From Bimuria novae-zelandiae CBS 107.79 (taxonomy: Eukaryota > Ascomycota > Dothideomycetes > Pleosporales > Didymosphaeriaceae), in assembly GCA_010015655.1 (NCBI GenBank), contig ML976726.1, forward strand, positions 173,905 to 237,904: a stretch of DNA of 64,000 bases, written 5' to 3'. Of the stretch, positions 53,528 through 64,000 are shown piece by piece. Within the stretch, counting starts at the first letter, position 1; each line of letters begins with the position of its first letter. The position numbers and the translations under genes were made by a program. The notes beneath the pieces are model-generated. The model was not told the origin of the DNA. It saw nothing but the letters and a program-made list of their open reading frames with translations, and did no database searches.

Positions 53528-54981
53528 TCAGCGTTTGTTCAATGCATTGTCCGTGTTCATTTGTGCGCGCAAATGTTGGGCGGCAACACGATGGCTGGCG
53601 ACAGCCTGAACACCATGTACTGGTATAGTAGGAAAGAGAAATGACTTACATTTTCGCGCTGACGAGTCAGTGACTGGATTAGGGAAGAGACCGTTCTTGA
53701 GCAGGTCTTGCATGTCCCATTCAGGTGCACCCTCGGTCTTCCACGTCCAGAAGATCCAGCCTGCAGCCTTCTCGTAGCCCTCGAGCTGTGCCTCGATGTA
53801 CCGCCCGATGTTGTACTTATCGTCAGATGACAAGCTCGCGACGCTTCCGGAGGATTTACCCGCGCAGCTGCCAATCGGGCTCGCATTCTGGAAGGTGCCG
53901 TCGTAGCGCGCGCCCTTGTTCTTGCCGTTCAACCATTTGGCGCAATCTGTTATGCCGCCGGTCCATTCTCCCGAGATGGTCGCCTTGTTGTTAGAAGCCA
54001 TCTGGTTACCAAAATCGCAGGCCGATCTGATATGGTCATCGGGGCTCATGCGGAGCTGATCAACATTAAAGACCTCGTAGTGATGCCTGCCCGCCATCTT
54101 GTCAGTGTGTTGCCTTGCAGTGGATCAAACGAGAATGGTACTCACGTGTCAAGGAGCAGGTTCGCCATGCCGGCACCCCAGTCGTTCCAAGCTTGAACTC
54201 CGGTGAACGCTTCGTGGAACGTTACAGCGACATTTGAGTCTCTGAGGTTGCCCCACCCGTCCATGTAGAATTGTCGAACAACGTTCATGTCGAGGCTAGG
54301 TCCCATGGGTTCGTTCAAAAGTTCAATCGCAGACACGGCGGGGTGTGAAGCGTAATCGTCCCGGATCTTGTTCAATACCTTAATTGTGTGCGCAACGGTG
54401 TCACCCTGAGTCCACGCGACGTTGCCGTACCGACCTGAGTTGTCGAAGCCGTTCTGAGATCCAGGCGCGCCGTGGAGATCGATCATGACTTTGAGGCCAG
54501 CTGCTTGAGCCCAGTTGAGCGCTCGACCTAGAACCTGATATGCGCCTTGCACGAATGGTTCACCGTCTAATGGAATGACGCTCCAGTAGCCGATAGGAAT
54601 TCGAACGTGGTTCAGACCAGCAGCTGCCATCTGGTTGAAATCGTCTTGTGTGATCCACGAGTTCCAATGCTGCGACAGCTTGCTCTTCGCAGCATCCTTG
54701 CCCAGCTCTTGGGTCAACGTGTACTCGTCTACAGCGCCGTTGCCCTCAAAGAGGCTTGGTGTAATCCAGGGCTCCAGAACGAACCATCCTCCTGTGTTCA
54801 CACCGCGCACCTTGGAACCGCTGTAGTCGAATGAAGGTGCTCGCCTGTAAGGTGTGCTGAGTTTTTGTTAGCACAAGGAACAGATGGCCATCATGCAACC
54901 AAGTGCTACATACAGAGGCGATGCATTGGAGCTCAGTGCGAGCAGACCAACTGCAACGACGTTTGTCCAGCTACCGTGCAT
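53528..54981 (-). CDS. Secreted exo-beta-1,3-glucanase, GH5 family (GH5_9 type)
   Basis: Hydrolyses beta-1,3-glucan from non-reducing ends; cell-wall remodelling or glucan use. Exons: 54981..54914, 54856..54146 and from 54086; introns 57 bp (branch TGCTAAC) and 59 bp. Signal peptide MHGSWTNVVAVGLLALSSNA. Conserved segments in order: VRGVNTGGWFVLEPWITPSL, HWNSWI, HVRIPIGYWS, DLHGAPGSQNG, AIELLNEPMG (acid/base Glu about 205), LLLDTHHYEVF, ISGEWTGG (nucleophile Glu about 300) and GWIFWTWKTEGAPEWDM. The C-terminal end is uncertain. After KNGLFPNPVTDSSARK (residue 405) a GTAAGT at 53649 looks like a donor; unspliced, the frame runs to 53528 (445 aa), whereas splicing to an AG near 53595 would give a shorter tail closer to the usual 410-420 aa. 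Confidence 0.92.
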
Positions 54982-56994
54982 AGTGCCAATTCGGTAATTG
55001 CTGGTGTAGTAGCTATCTGTCGGTAGAGTATGAGCTCATACAGAAGAAGTAAACGAGGAACCCTTGGTAAAATATATGCGACAGAAGCTAGCAGTTGAGA
55101 TGATAGATGCTACCTGTGAGTCTTGGAGTTCCGGGGATCAACATCCTTATAGCAAGAGCTACGAGCCCTTGTTTCTCCATCACGAGAGTTCTGTTTCCGC
55201 AGATCATCGAGGAGTAAACATCCACTAGTTTCACGATAAGCGCTCTGAAAGGCAAAAGTCAGGGTTGTCACCGTGACTCAGCTCTTAGCCGATGCTCAGG
55301 CTCCACTTCCGACGATAATCATTGCTTCCTTCTTTCCGGAGGGAGAAGGTTGTCCACTGATGCAGCGGGGCCGGCCTGGTTCGCCACGACAGTTGTGTGT
55401 TTAGAGTTAATAGGGTCCAGGCAGGTAAGCTGCAGGGCATCCCGACTTGCTAAACCGAAGTCTCAGGTACCGCGGCATAATTGGCCGGTTTGAAAACCTA
55501 TGATGATATGATCGGCCAGACGAACACCCAGACAAGAAGGCCGGGAATCAAAGTGATCACACTGTGGGAGGCTTTAGTTTCGTAGATCTTTGCAGTCGCG
55601 GGCGGATGGAAAACTTGATGACGCTACTGCGAGCAACGACTGAGATGGCGCCTTTCGGTCATGGAACTTCTCTTTGTCTCGTGAACAACGCCAGGACAGT
55701 CATGCCGAGGCTGATGCCACCCAGCTCGTGAACAGCTCCTACCGTGGACTACCAATCCCGGCGGGGACGCAGTCATCGACACGGCATTGTCGTCCAGCAG
55801 AGAAAGAGCTACTGCAGTCGGCACGAGCGATGTCCGGGTCAGCTGCGCTTTTCTCTGTCGTAGGGCGAGGATCGTCCCGAGCGTGTGACTCTCAGATACT
55901 GCTTCCTGTACCCGAATCGTTGGGCCTCTACACGTACCGTCTCCCCGCGGACGCTCACCGTCACGACGGTTAAAGAGATCTACATGTGACGCACGGGGTT
56001 CTAAACCCTTAAGTGACGATGAATTAGAACTGAACTGGACCGGCGGCACAAAGACGCCTCGTAAAAGCTTAGTTTTGTGGGGAAGACAACGTCGGTGTAG
56101 ATGCGCATTATTTACGCACTTGCCGAGGTCTTGTGGCAGGCAAATGCCGTGAGACCTCAAATGCAGAAACGACAAAATGCATTACAGCGTGGCAGTGGCA
56201 CAAAGCTTGGCCTCAGAATCCGCTTTGAGACTTTTCTAACCTTGATCACAACACAATCGTCTAACAAGTTGGTCGCGTCACAGTCTTGCTGGCCGGCAGA
56301 ATATCCATGCTCATATTCACAATGTTTTGACGATCCAAACTGATTGCAGCAGGTCCCCCGAGCTTAGGCAGCCTTACAGCAATAGGACCCGTAGTTAAGC
56401 CGCATGGGAATCTTCCAGACTGCAGAGATGCGTGAAGTTCCAGCCGGCGAGGTTGCAAGAGCAGAGAAATGTGCAGTTTCAGGCGGTGACATGTAGACAT
56501 AGTTCAGCTGCTGAGTTTTTAGGTAGAAAGCAAGCTAAGCCAACGATGACAAGCGGATGGACGAACAGGACACTCTGAGAGTGCTGACATGACGCCGACA
56601 AAGACAGAAATGTTACTCCGGTTTGTGTACTGTTACTTTCCACGGGAAACTCGGGAGATGCTGCGCCGAAAACCCGTTGCTGTTCGCGGATGACTAAGGT
56701 ACGGCAGTTGCATAAAATTACAACCTCTAAAGCCCAAAATGTTCTCAGCTGTAGGCGACGATGAAGAAAGGTGTGAGAACATCGAGTGGAGTACTCGTAA
56801 AGTAATGTGCTGCCATGATAAATTTCTCATCGCTGTAATTGCGCGGCAGGAGCGACACGCGTGATGTTATGTCAGCAGCTTTTTCCCCTCTTTTCGCACA
56901 TGGGCGGTTTTGTGACCAACCCACTTTACGATACACGTACAGCCCCAGCGACAATCGACACCGCTCGCTGCCAGTGCCCGCTTACTCAGTGAAA
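54982..56994. other. Intergenic, about 2 kb, no convincing gene
   Basis: A minus-strand frame of 183 codons (56175-55624) is basic and shows no domain, signal or composition suggesting a gene. No RNA gene recognised. The distal part contains the promoter of the gene at 56995. Confidence 0.45.
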
Positions 56995-58460
56995 ATGGGG
57001 CGCCACGCGAATCCCGACATACGGCGTGCTTTTGCAGAGTTCCAAGACCAGGACACGCCTTCGAAATGCAACAAAGTGCGCTGCCTACACTGCGGCTTTG
57101 TGCGCGCGAAGAACACGACGCGCCAGATTGAACATCTGCATCAATGCGAGGCGTACCTCGCGTCGCCCGAAGCGCAGGCCTGGCACGCGCAGAATGGCGG
57201 CGACGACACCACCATGAACGCGGGCATGCCGCCGAACTCAGTGCTCAGCGGCCAGCAGCCCAACCCGAACCTCCAGATCAACCGTCGCGGTCCGAACAAC
57301 AAGCGAGGGCGTGATGGCCAACAACTGGCGCCCAATATGAATATGCCGCCGCCCAGCACGCCCTCGCTGACCGCCCACCTTCTCGCTCTCTACGCGCAGC
57401 CCTTCACGCAAGCGACACAGCAGCCGTTCCTTTCGCACGCAGGCTGCGGATCGCTAGCACCGGGTCCGCTCTCGCAATGGCTGGTGCAGGACGGCCACTA
57501 TGCGCGTGGCTTCATTCGCTTCGTGGGCCAGTTGCTGGCCAAGTTGCGCCTGCCGCAGACGGCCAATTCGAACTTCCATCCCATGTACAGGACCATGGAC
57601 CTGCTCATATCTGCATTGAACAACATGCGCCGCGAGATGCAGTTCTTCGAGATCACCGCCACCAAATACGGCCTCACACTGAACCAAGATCCGCCCACGC
57701 CTATCACCCGCGCGCTACTGGATCTGTTCGTGAGCGCGAGCAGCTCCAGTGCCTCCCTTCTGGAGGGCATGGTCGTGCTGTGGGGAACCGAACATGTCAG
57801 TCCAATGTGCACTCCACGTCAGGTCGTTCACTAATAAGCTCTCAGTGCTACCGAACAGCCTGGCAATACGCCTCTTCGTTTAGCAGCTCCCTCACCACGC
57901 CAAGCACAGACAGCCACATCGTGGCTTTGCACCAAGCGCTGATACCAAATTGGACGTCGCCCGCTTTCAGCAAGTTCATCGATGCGAGCAGAGCCCTGGT
58001 GGACGAGCTTGCCAACATCACAACAGCTCGCGATGGCAAAGAAGAAATGATGCGATGCGAGGAGATCTTCCGCCAGATATGTTGGCTGGAGGAACGCTTC
58101 TGGCCGGACGTTGACGGCATGGGTGAAGTGGACGAGAGTGCGAGGCTCGGTCCCAACCTTGGCTCCATGGGCTCCGCCATGGACAATGGGATGAACGGAC
58201 CCTTGCAGATGACCCCGCAGCAGATGAATGGACCGCAAATGAACGGACTACCGAACGGAATGCCAAGCGGCCCCATGAATCAAATGAGCAGTCAAATGAA
58301 TGCTCAGATGGGCTCACAGATGAACTCGCAAATGGGCTCTCACTTGAACCAGATGAACTCCCAAATAAATAATGGGGAGAGTTCGACAGGCAACGACGGC
58401 AGGCATAGCTTTGGACTTCCGAACGGGACTGGCCTGGAATCTGTTGGTCAGAATTCATGA
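56995..58460 (+). CDS. BED-like zinc finger fused to a TenA/heme-oxygenase-like domain
   Basis: Exons join(56995..57795,57846..58460), a 50-bp intron (GTCAGT … CACTAAT … CTCAG), 471 aa, ATG at 56995. N-terminal zinc finger about 22-55: VRCLHCGFVRAKNTTRQIEH followed by LHQC (C30, C33, H47, C51), a BED-type arrangement. A Pro/Asn/Gly-rich linker (about 70-120) contains a basic NNKRGRDG. The helical TenA/THI-4-like domain (about 125-365) includes PFLSHAGCGSLAPGPLSQWL followed by VQDGHYARGF, like the QD-x-Y region of thiaminase II/TenA, and ends RCEEIFRQICWLEERFWPD. The C-terminal 85 residues are a low-complexity Met/Asn/Gln/Gly tail (repeated QMN, QMGS). A DNA-binding regulator with a ligand-binding-like domain is plausible; enzymatic thiamine salvage cannot be claimed. 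Domain pairing is read by eye. Confidence 0.78.
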
Positions 58461-58969
58461 TAATTCTGAATGTTGCGTATTCGCTAAGATGGCGGACAGG
58501 TAAAGTGACGGATACACCACTGCCATAATGTGGACTTGCGTACAGGCAATGCGTTCGGGTCGTTTACGGACCATATCCAAAACTCTCCTATCTTCGCGGG
58601 ACTCCGGCCTAGGAGAAAAACATAATGTGTATTGTGGATATGCCACAGAGATTTATTTACTCTCACGATCCCAGAGCACTGAATTGTGTCGCCGTGGTAA
58701 AATATCAGGTGCCGAGTCACTCCAAGCCATCGTAGAGTGACGCGAACACGTCGATGGGCTGAGTTGGGAGTCACACCAGGATACATTACCCGCAGGTATA
58801 CCCTACAAAGTTTTATGGCGTCCAGGCACGTTTAGGCAAGCAAAGATAATCATCGTTGACTAATTTACATAGAACTGATATCTACAAAACGAATGCAACC
58901 CAATCAGCACTCCCAAAGTCTCGTGTACCAGCATTTCCTATCCCGCTGTAGGCAGGAAAACAACGACAC
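58461..58969. other. Convergent intergenic region, no gene seen
   Basis: Lies between the stops of the TenA-like gene (plus) and the P450 (minus). Nothing recognisable. Confidence 0.5.
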
Positions 58970-60650
58970 TCAATACTGAGAGAGCTTCACCTTGATCTTG
59001 TGCGGCCAAACGAACCACTGCGGATGCACCTCCCATTCCGCATTCGGATCCTCGAGCTCAATCTACTCCAACGTCAGCAATCTTACGTCCAATTCCCTAA
59101 GCTTCTCAGACATACCTTATATTTGGCAAACAAAGTGCCCACAATCTTCGCCATTTCGACAAGTGCCAGCGGCCGTCCGAGGCACACACGGTTCCCCTTA
59201 CCGAAGCTCAGATCCGCATCGTTCATCCGCCTGATTCTTGCTTCGTAGTCTGCGTCGCTTTCCGAGGAGCCCTTAAGCCAGCGCTCGGGGAGAAATTTGT
59301 CTGGGCGCTCGCCGTACACGTCGGCGCGTCGATGCACGACCCACGGGTTGACGCCGACGACGGTGCCGGGTGGGAGCGTCACACCGTTGTTGAGCGCGAG
59401 GCCCGTCGACGGTACGACACGCTCCAAGATATGGCCCACGACGGGATGGATCCTCAGACCCTCCTTCACACACGCATCCAAGTACTGCAACTTTTCGAGC
59501 GTTGTGTAGCTCGCCGGGTGGCTCACGTCGGCACTCCGGAGCTCTTCTACTAGGCGTTTGTGCACACCAGGGTTCTTTAGAGCGTGGTAGATGATGGCCT
59601 TGACGGTGATGGAGGTCGTGTCGCCGCCGCCCAGCACGTTGATGATCATGTACCCAATGACTTCGTTGTCGGTGACGACGGTAGGGTGCTCCTCTTTGGC
59701 GGCGAGGAAGTGGTTCATGAAGTCGGTGTTGCCCTTGAATTGCTCAAAGGACTGCATGCGTTCCATGAAACGCTCGACGCAGAAGCCAGCGGTGACAGCG
59801 AAGGCAGGGAACTTAGAGGCCAGGCGCGGATTCTTGGCCAGCCATTTGTCGAGGGCGGGTATCTGGCCGATCTGCGAATCTCGGGGTAAGCTCATGAAGG
59901 GGAAACAGTGCGGTGGAGGGGATGAAGGGAAGACGTACGACCGATTGGTAATCCATGTTCTTCTCGGCTGTCTCGAGCATTCCGCCAATATCGGCAGCTT
60001 GCTCCATGAAGCCGAAGGGCTTGCTGAAGGTCATCTCACCGAGGATATCCCACGTCAGGAACGAGATCCAGTCCGCAATGTCGCAGGCCTTGCCTTGATT
60101 GGTGCCATCCACGAATCGCTTGTTAAGTTGGTGGTACCATTCGGTCAATGTCTTGTCCATGACAGCTTCGTACTCCTTCGCCGCTTGGAAGGTGTACAGC
60201 TTCTGGACAGGGCGGATATACTTGGAATGGAACTTGTTGTCGCGGGTGCCGAAGAGGTTCTGAATGACCTTGCCATCTTGCATGGCATCGTTGATGGCGT
60301 AGAAGTCACTCTGGTTCAGTCAGCAAATATCAATTGTACGTAAGTGAAGTACATGCCTTCAGGAAAGTACCCCTGGTCGAGTAGATGGTCTTGACTAGAT
60401 TCGGGTCGTTGATGCTAACGACGTTCGGACCAAGCTGGACATAGTCGCCATACTTCCTGTGCAGCGCCAGCTGCGTCGTGATGTGTTTCTTCTCATACGC
60501 ATTGAACAGGCGCCACAGATCCGAGACCTTAGCCAGCGTCGGCCCGGGGATCCTTTTCAGCGGCGACCGCAGGTATGCAAGCACATATTGCGCGAGCACC
60601 ACGAAGAGCCCAGCCGTACCAAGCTTGACGAGCAGCGAAGCCAGCGCCAT
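58970..60650 (-). CDS. Cytochrome P450 monooxygenase, pisatin demethylase/benzoate hydroxylase-like
   Basis: Heme-thiolate monooxygenase anchored in the ER. Exons complement(join(58970..59062,59116..59871,59939..60310,60357..60650)), 504 aa, all frames closing. N-terminal membrane anchor MALASLLVKLGTAGLFVVLA QYVLAYL, then the proline-rich hinge KRIPGP. I-helix oxygen-binding motif GGGDTTS (about 303-309), KEGLR (ExxR, 359-362), PERW, and the heme loop FGKGNRVCLG with ligand Cys about 452. Intron 1 (60356..60311, 46 bp) begins GC rather than GT (AAG then GCATGT) and ends CCAG with branch TGCTGAC; no GT donor gives an open frame. The other introns (67 and 53 bp) are normal. Substrate not predictable. 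No biosynthetic cluster is visible beside it. Confidence 0.93.
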
Positions 60651-63124
60651 CCTGCTGTGTAACTCCAGTATGGAGGTGGCGAGATATGGTGGGGAGGAAA
60701 AGATGAGCACTGGAGCTATGAAACAGGCAGGTCAAGTCTGCACAGTCAAGTCTGCACAATAGGAAAGAAGGATAATGATATGCTGCGCGTCTCTACTGTC
60801 TGTCTCACTGCGTTAATACCCCGGACATTGACCCAAGAGTACGTCTTTATATTGAAGGCTATGCGTGTACGACAGCGGTAGGACAGGCATCTTAAGTGCG
60901 GCACGGTGAATATCAGGGTTTCAGCAGTTATTGGGAATGCCGTACTGCATCCCGGCTCCTCGTACAGAGATACGCACGCGGGATTACTGGGGCACAGCAG
61001 GCGGCAGTGCCGAGACTGGATCGCTCATAACATGGCGATATGTGTAACAGGTGCAACATGCTTCCAACGCGGGGTGACACAGGCCGTGCTGACGACAGCT
61101 CAAAGCTCATTTGTTTGCTTTTTTTTTTTACTCTTTGCTTTGTGGTGATGTGAACTTCACCTTGTTGGGTCGCTCCGTCACTTCGGGAGGACTGTGTGGA
61201 GAACGGATTGGGGCTGGGAGGGGTTGATGGTCAAGCAATCTCCCAAGTGGGTTCCAAGAAAAGTTGACATCGGATAGCGGCAGGGCCCTGCATTGCAGAC
61301 GTAGAGCAGGAGAGGCCTGGGGTTGTGGTGCCCAATCAGTGGGCTATGCAGACGTAGCTCTAGCCGACCGTGGTAACCTTGGGTTGAAACGTGTTCAGGG
61401 ACGTTCAATACGTTCTCTGCTCACTTCTCGTGCATATCGGGGCTCTGAAGGCATTCCATGCATCAGAGAACCCTCCAGTGTTCAAGACCCAGATGATGCA
61501 GCGGCGCAGAGAGCGGATTTCAACCACGTGTGCGCGTTTGCAAGCGCCCGTCGATAGTGCCGCTCGTTACGACGACGGGCAAACGGGCATCGTATATGCA
61601 TGCAGACGGTAAGTGCGTGCATTGGATGAATTGCTGAAAAAAAAAATGGTAGCAGGGGTCGAAAAACGTGTGCGGGGAGCAGAGGCGTGCCAATCGCTGC
61701 TCTGAACGGTTAATCCTTTGACCCACCTCCCACACCCCCCCGCCAGCCACTATCACACGGCCCGCTGCATCGGTTAGAGTGCTTTGGCGGTGGTTTTCGT
61801 TGCTTGCTTCGCTTTGGACTCCGGTTCAGGCTGGCATCGACGCGCGTGGAAGGCGTGGCAGACGGATTGGATGGGGCAGCGAGGATGCTCCGCGGTAGAA
61901 GGAGAAGGTGACAATGCCGTGGCTTGAAGATGCTGCAAAGGTGCGAGCAATCGTACAAGGTTGTACGGCGCCGGGAGGCGGCGTGGTTACAAGATGCTCA
62001 ACTCGATTCCTGTTACTCAAGATCGTCTCGTACTGGATGAGCAGTTACGTTTCCATTTTTGGGTGGGAAAAAGTACCCCCGTCATCTCAGCGAAAATCGA
62101 TGATTCAACTGGGTCACAGACAACGAGCCTTTTTCGATGGTCCTTACCATATCTAGATCAATGATGGGCAAATGCCACAGAGGAGACGATTCTGGTTTGG
62201 AGAGAACCTGGTCCCTGCCGGCGAAAGGCGTTGCAACGACCATATGATTCGTGAACGACCTCAAAGTCCGCAGCACCTCCACGGCTACGGTACCCACCTA
62301 TCTCAAGTGCTTCCGGATGAGCCTGCCCGCGGGACGCCACCTCCCCCGCCGGCGGCCACCGCAATTGCCCAAGGGTACCTGGCCCCATACCCTCGGGTTA
62401 CACACGCCTCAGCACGAGCGTAAACCCGTATCAGGGATAAGCGTCGGCCGCTGTCGATCATGCATGAGCGCACCAGGATACTTTCATTCCCGCACAAGAT
62501 GGGGGACGCCAAACAGAGTGCGTACATTGCCCCACACTGTCCCCAGCTCCGCGTCACATGTACAGTGTTTTTGCCTTTCCTATTTGACACCGCAGTACAA
62601 ACGGCGGCGGCGCAGCGAGTCCTGCCTTCCGCCCACTAATATATGCAACGGTCTAACTGCCGCGACTCTCTCATCCAAAAAGAGGCATCTATGTCTTACT
62701 CTCCGTTCTGCGTTGCGAAAATGACTTCGACCTCCGGAGGGGAAAGAGAAAGAGAGAGAGAGATGCATTAATACCCCTGTGCCCTAGCCGCACTTCCACA
62801 TGTGCGGAAGACGTATTTGAGCCGGCTCCATCGCTCCTGAAATCCTTCGTTCTCTCACCAGGGGTACGCGACGTTCTAGATACGCCCATAGTCCGGGAGA
62901 TATCGTAACCCCACACGTTCAATCCCTCCTTCTTCGCCCCCCGCCTTCCTGCACTCTGCAATCCTTCGATATCTTTTGCATGTACGAGTTTGATTGGAGA
63001 TCTTGTGATACTTCCCTTTTGGCACTTATCTCCGAGGCGGAACGGCCCGCTCGGGGTGAAGTGTAAGAGTGAAGAGTGAGAGGGAGGTTGATATTTCAAA
63101 ATTGGAAGAGTCGACGAGTGAAAG
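60651..63124. other. Intergenic, about 2.5 kb, no convincing gene
   Basis: Short frames on both strands, none with a domain. Low-complexity runs: poly-T near 61120, poly-A near 61637, a GA microsatellite near 62739-62763. The last part is the promoter and leader of the gene at 63125. Confidence 0.45.
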
Positions 63125-63967
63125 ATGGCGATGGAAGACTTCTCCGCTATCCTCAACGGGGTCATGTGGACGCAGGTTGTGCTCGCCATCATCTTCATTG
63201 CGCTAAGGTCGTATACGAGGTTCTTCCTTATTCAGAGCCTGGGATGGGACGATTTGCTTATGATTGTGAATCTGGTACGCGGCACCCCCCAACTTCATAC
63301 TCTGGTTTTTCCTTGAAGAAGTTGAGAAGAAGGATGGAAGAAGAGCAGTGACTGACAGCGAGACAGTTCACTTTCATCGGCTACGTTGTTTGCATCACCG
63401 TTGGCGTCAGCTACGGCCTCGGCAAGAAACACGCCGCCGTCCTACCGGAGGACTACTCCAAAGCCGTCATGTGGGAAGCCATTGGTCAGGGCATATGCAT
63501 CATGGGGATCGCGGCGTCGAAGTCATCGGTTGCGGTGTTCCTCCTACGAATCGTCGTAGAAAAGTGGCACAAGGCGCTGCTGTGGTTCTGCATCGCTAGC
63601 ACGACTGTTTGGTGCACTGTTACGACGATCTTGCTGTTTGTGCAGTGTGAGCCGGCGGCGTTTTTGTGGGACCGGGAGATTGAGGGCGGGGTGCAGAGGT
63701 TTGATTTTACGCCTGTGGGGTTGTGTATGGGGTGTAAGTCTTCTTTCCTGTTAGCTTTTAGGAGTAGGAGGAGGAGGTTGTGTGGAAAGCGCGTCGGGAG
63801 GGCTTTTTACTGTGTGAGGTTGCTTTACTGACACAGTTACAGCATGGTCCGCAACCATGGACTTCGTCCTCGCCATCTTCCCCTGGCACATCATTATGGG
63901 GCTGAACATGAAGCGCAAAGAAAAGCTCACCGTCGCGTGCGGCCTGTCCCTCGGTGTTTTGTACTTC

Positions 63968-64000
<33 letters not shown>
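63125..64000 (+). CDS. Fungal rhodopsin-domain integral membrane protein (PTH11-like), 3' end missing
   Basis: Exons 63125..63274, 63367..63733 and 63843 onward (introns 92 and 109 bp); the end is lost at the window edge. ATG at 63125. Several membrane helices are visible: VMWTQVVLAIIFIALRSYTR, FTFIGYVVCITVGVSYGLG, IGQGICIMGIAASKSSVAVF, LLWFCIASTTVWCTVTTILL and TMDFVLAIFPWHIIMGL. Family marks: LGWDDLLM after helix 1, GLGKKHA, and the end of helix 5 with MKRKEKLTVACGLSLG. These proteins (rhodopsin_dom_fungi) are related to PTH11-like receptors but without CFEM domain in the visible part. Ligand unknown. The coding sequence runs into a 32-base C run beginning at 63969, after LGV/LYF. Confidence 0.85.
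63969..64000. other. Poly-C run at the window end
   Basis: 32 consecutive C bases reaching the last position, inside or just past exon 3 of the membrane-protein gene. It is more likely an assembly or base-calling artefact at a contig end than genomic sequence. Confidence 0.8.

Noticed and set aside
55624..56175. 183-codon minus-strand frame
   Set aside because: No signal peptide, domain, intron or plausible start context; Ser/Arg-rich random composition in a 2 kb gap.
57477..57795. Alternative plus-strand frame in exon 1 of the BED/TenA gene
   Set aside because: Only the part after 57846 is coding, as exon 2; upstream it is an off-frame reading of exon 1.
58970..63124. A secondary-metabolite cluster around the P450
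   Set aside because: Neighbours are a TenA-like protein and an empty 2.5 kb; no synthase, transporter or other tailoring enzyme visible.
1..64000. tRNA, rRNA or CRISPR features
   Set aside because: Searched by eye for B-box-like GGTTCGA plus acceptor pairing and for regularly spaced repeats; hits such as GGGTTCGAA at 43140 lie inside the gypsy element and lack a tRNA fold.

Overview
The window reads as a piece of a filamentous ascomycete genome, most likely a Dothideomycete. The basis is short (46-110 bp) GT-AG introns, the gene content (a plyC-type pectate lyase, an Hsp30-type small heat-shock protein, a fungal rhodopsin-domain membrane protein, an FHA-RING Dma1 protein, a Kre9/Knh1-like GPI protein) and a sharply two-part base composition. 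GC-balanced gene blocks alternate with very TA-rich islands in which transposon reading frames are full of TAG/TAA codons where Gln or Trp is expected. That is the footprint of repeat-induced point mutation (RIP). Species cannot be named from the sequence.

Layout. 1-1930: RIP-degraded hAT transposase, cut by the window edge. 2.2-6.7 kb (minus): a cluster of mostly broken copies of a small protein family I do not recognise. 7.5-15.7 kb: housekeeping block with mitochondrial processing peptidase alpha, Dma1-type FHA-RING ligase, a bestrophin-family channel and a Pex11-family peroxin. 15.8-18.1 kb: RIP'd TIR transposon flanked by TA. 18.4-19.6 kb: pectate lyase. 19.8-22.2 kb (plus): three tandem copies of a small family that appears to belong to the same superfamily as the 2-7 kb cluster. 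22.3-24.4 kb: second RIP'd TIR transposon. 24.6-36.1 kb: F-box-like protein, a Gfd2-like nuclease-fold/zinc-knuckle gene with an in-frame stop, a secreted cysteine-containing protein, an Hsp20 gene with heat-shock elements, and two disrupted genes. 36.1-48.0 kb: a nested transposon complex, in which a TIR element (about 2.1 kb when its passengers are subtracted) was entered by a pogo/Fot-type element and by a 7.7 kb Ty3/gypsy LTR element. 48.9-64 kb: secreted DJ-1/PfpI-like protein, GPI-anchored Kre9-like protein, GH5 exo-beta-1,3-glucanase, a BED-like zinc finger + TenA-like protein, a cytochrome P450 and the 5' part of a rhodopsin-domain membrane protein running into a poly-C tract.

Functional reading. 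The extracellular and cell-wall set (pectate lyase, GH5 glucanase, Kre9-like protein, secreted small protein) together with the P450 and rhodopsin-domain receptor fits a plant-associated or saprotrophic life style. There are no bacterial-style operons; genes are monocistronic, some divergently arranged.

Most notable points: (1) the unrecognised small-protein superfamily at two loci with a conserved phase-1 intron, one copy of which duplicates its core module through a symmetric exon; (2) the gypsy element carries a spliced antisense reading frame between its integrase/chromodomain end and its 3' LTR; (3) an APH-type kinase gene 40 bp from a RIP'd transposon carries stop codons in RIP context, suggesting RIP spread into a neighbouring gene.
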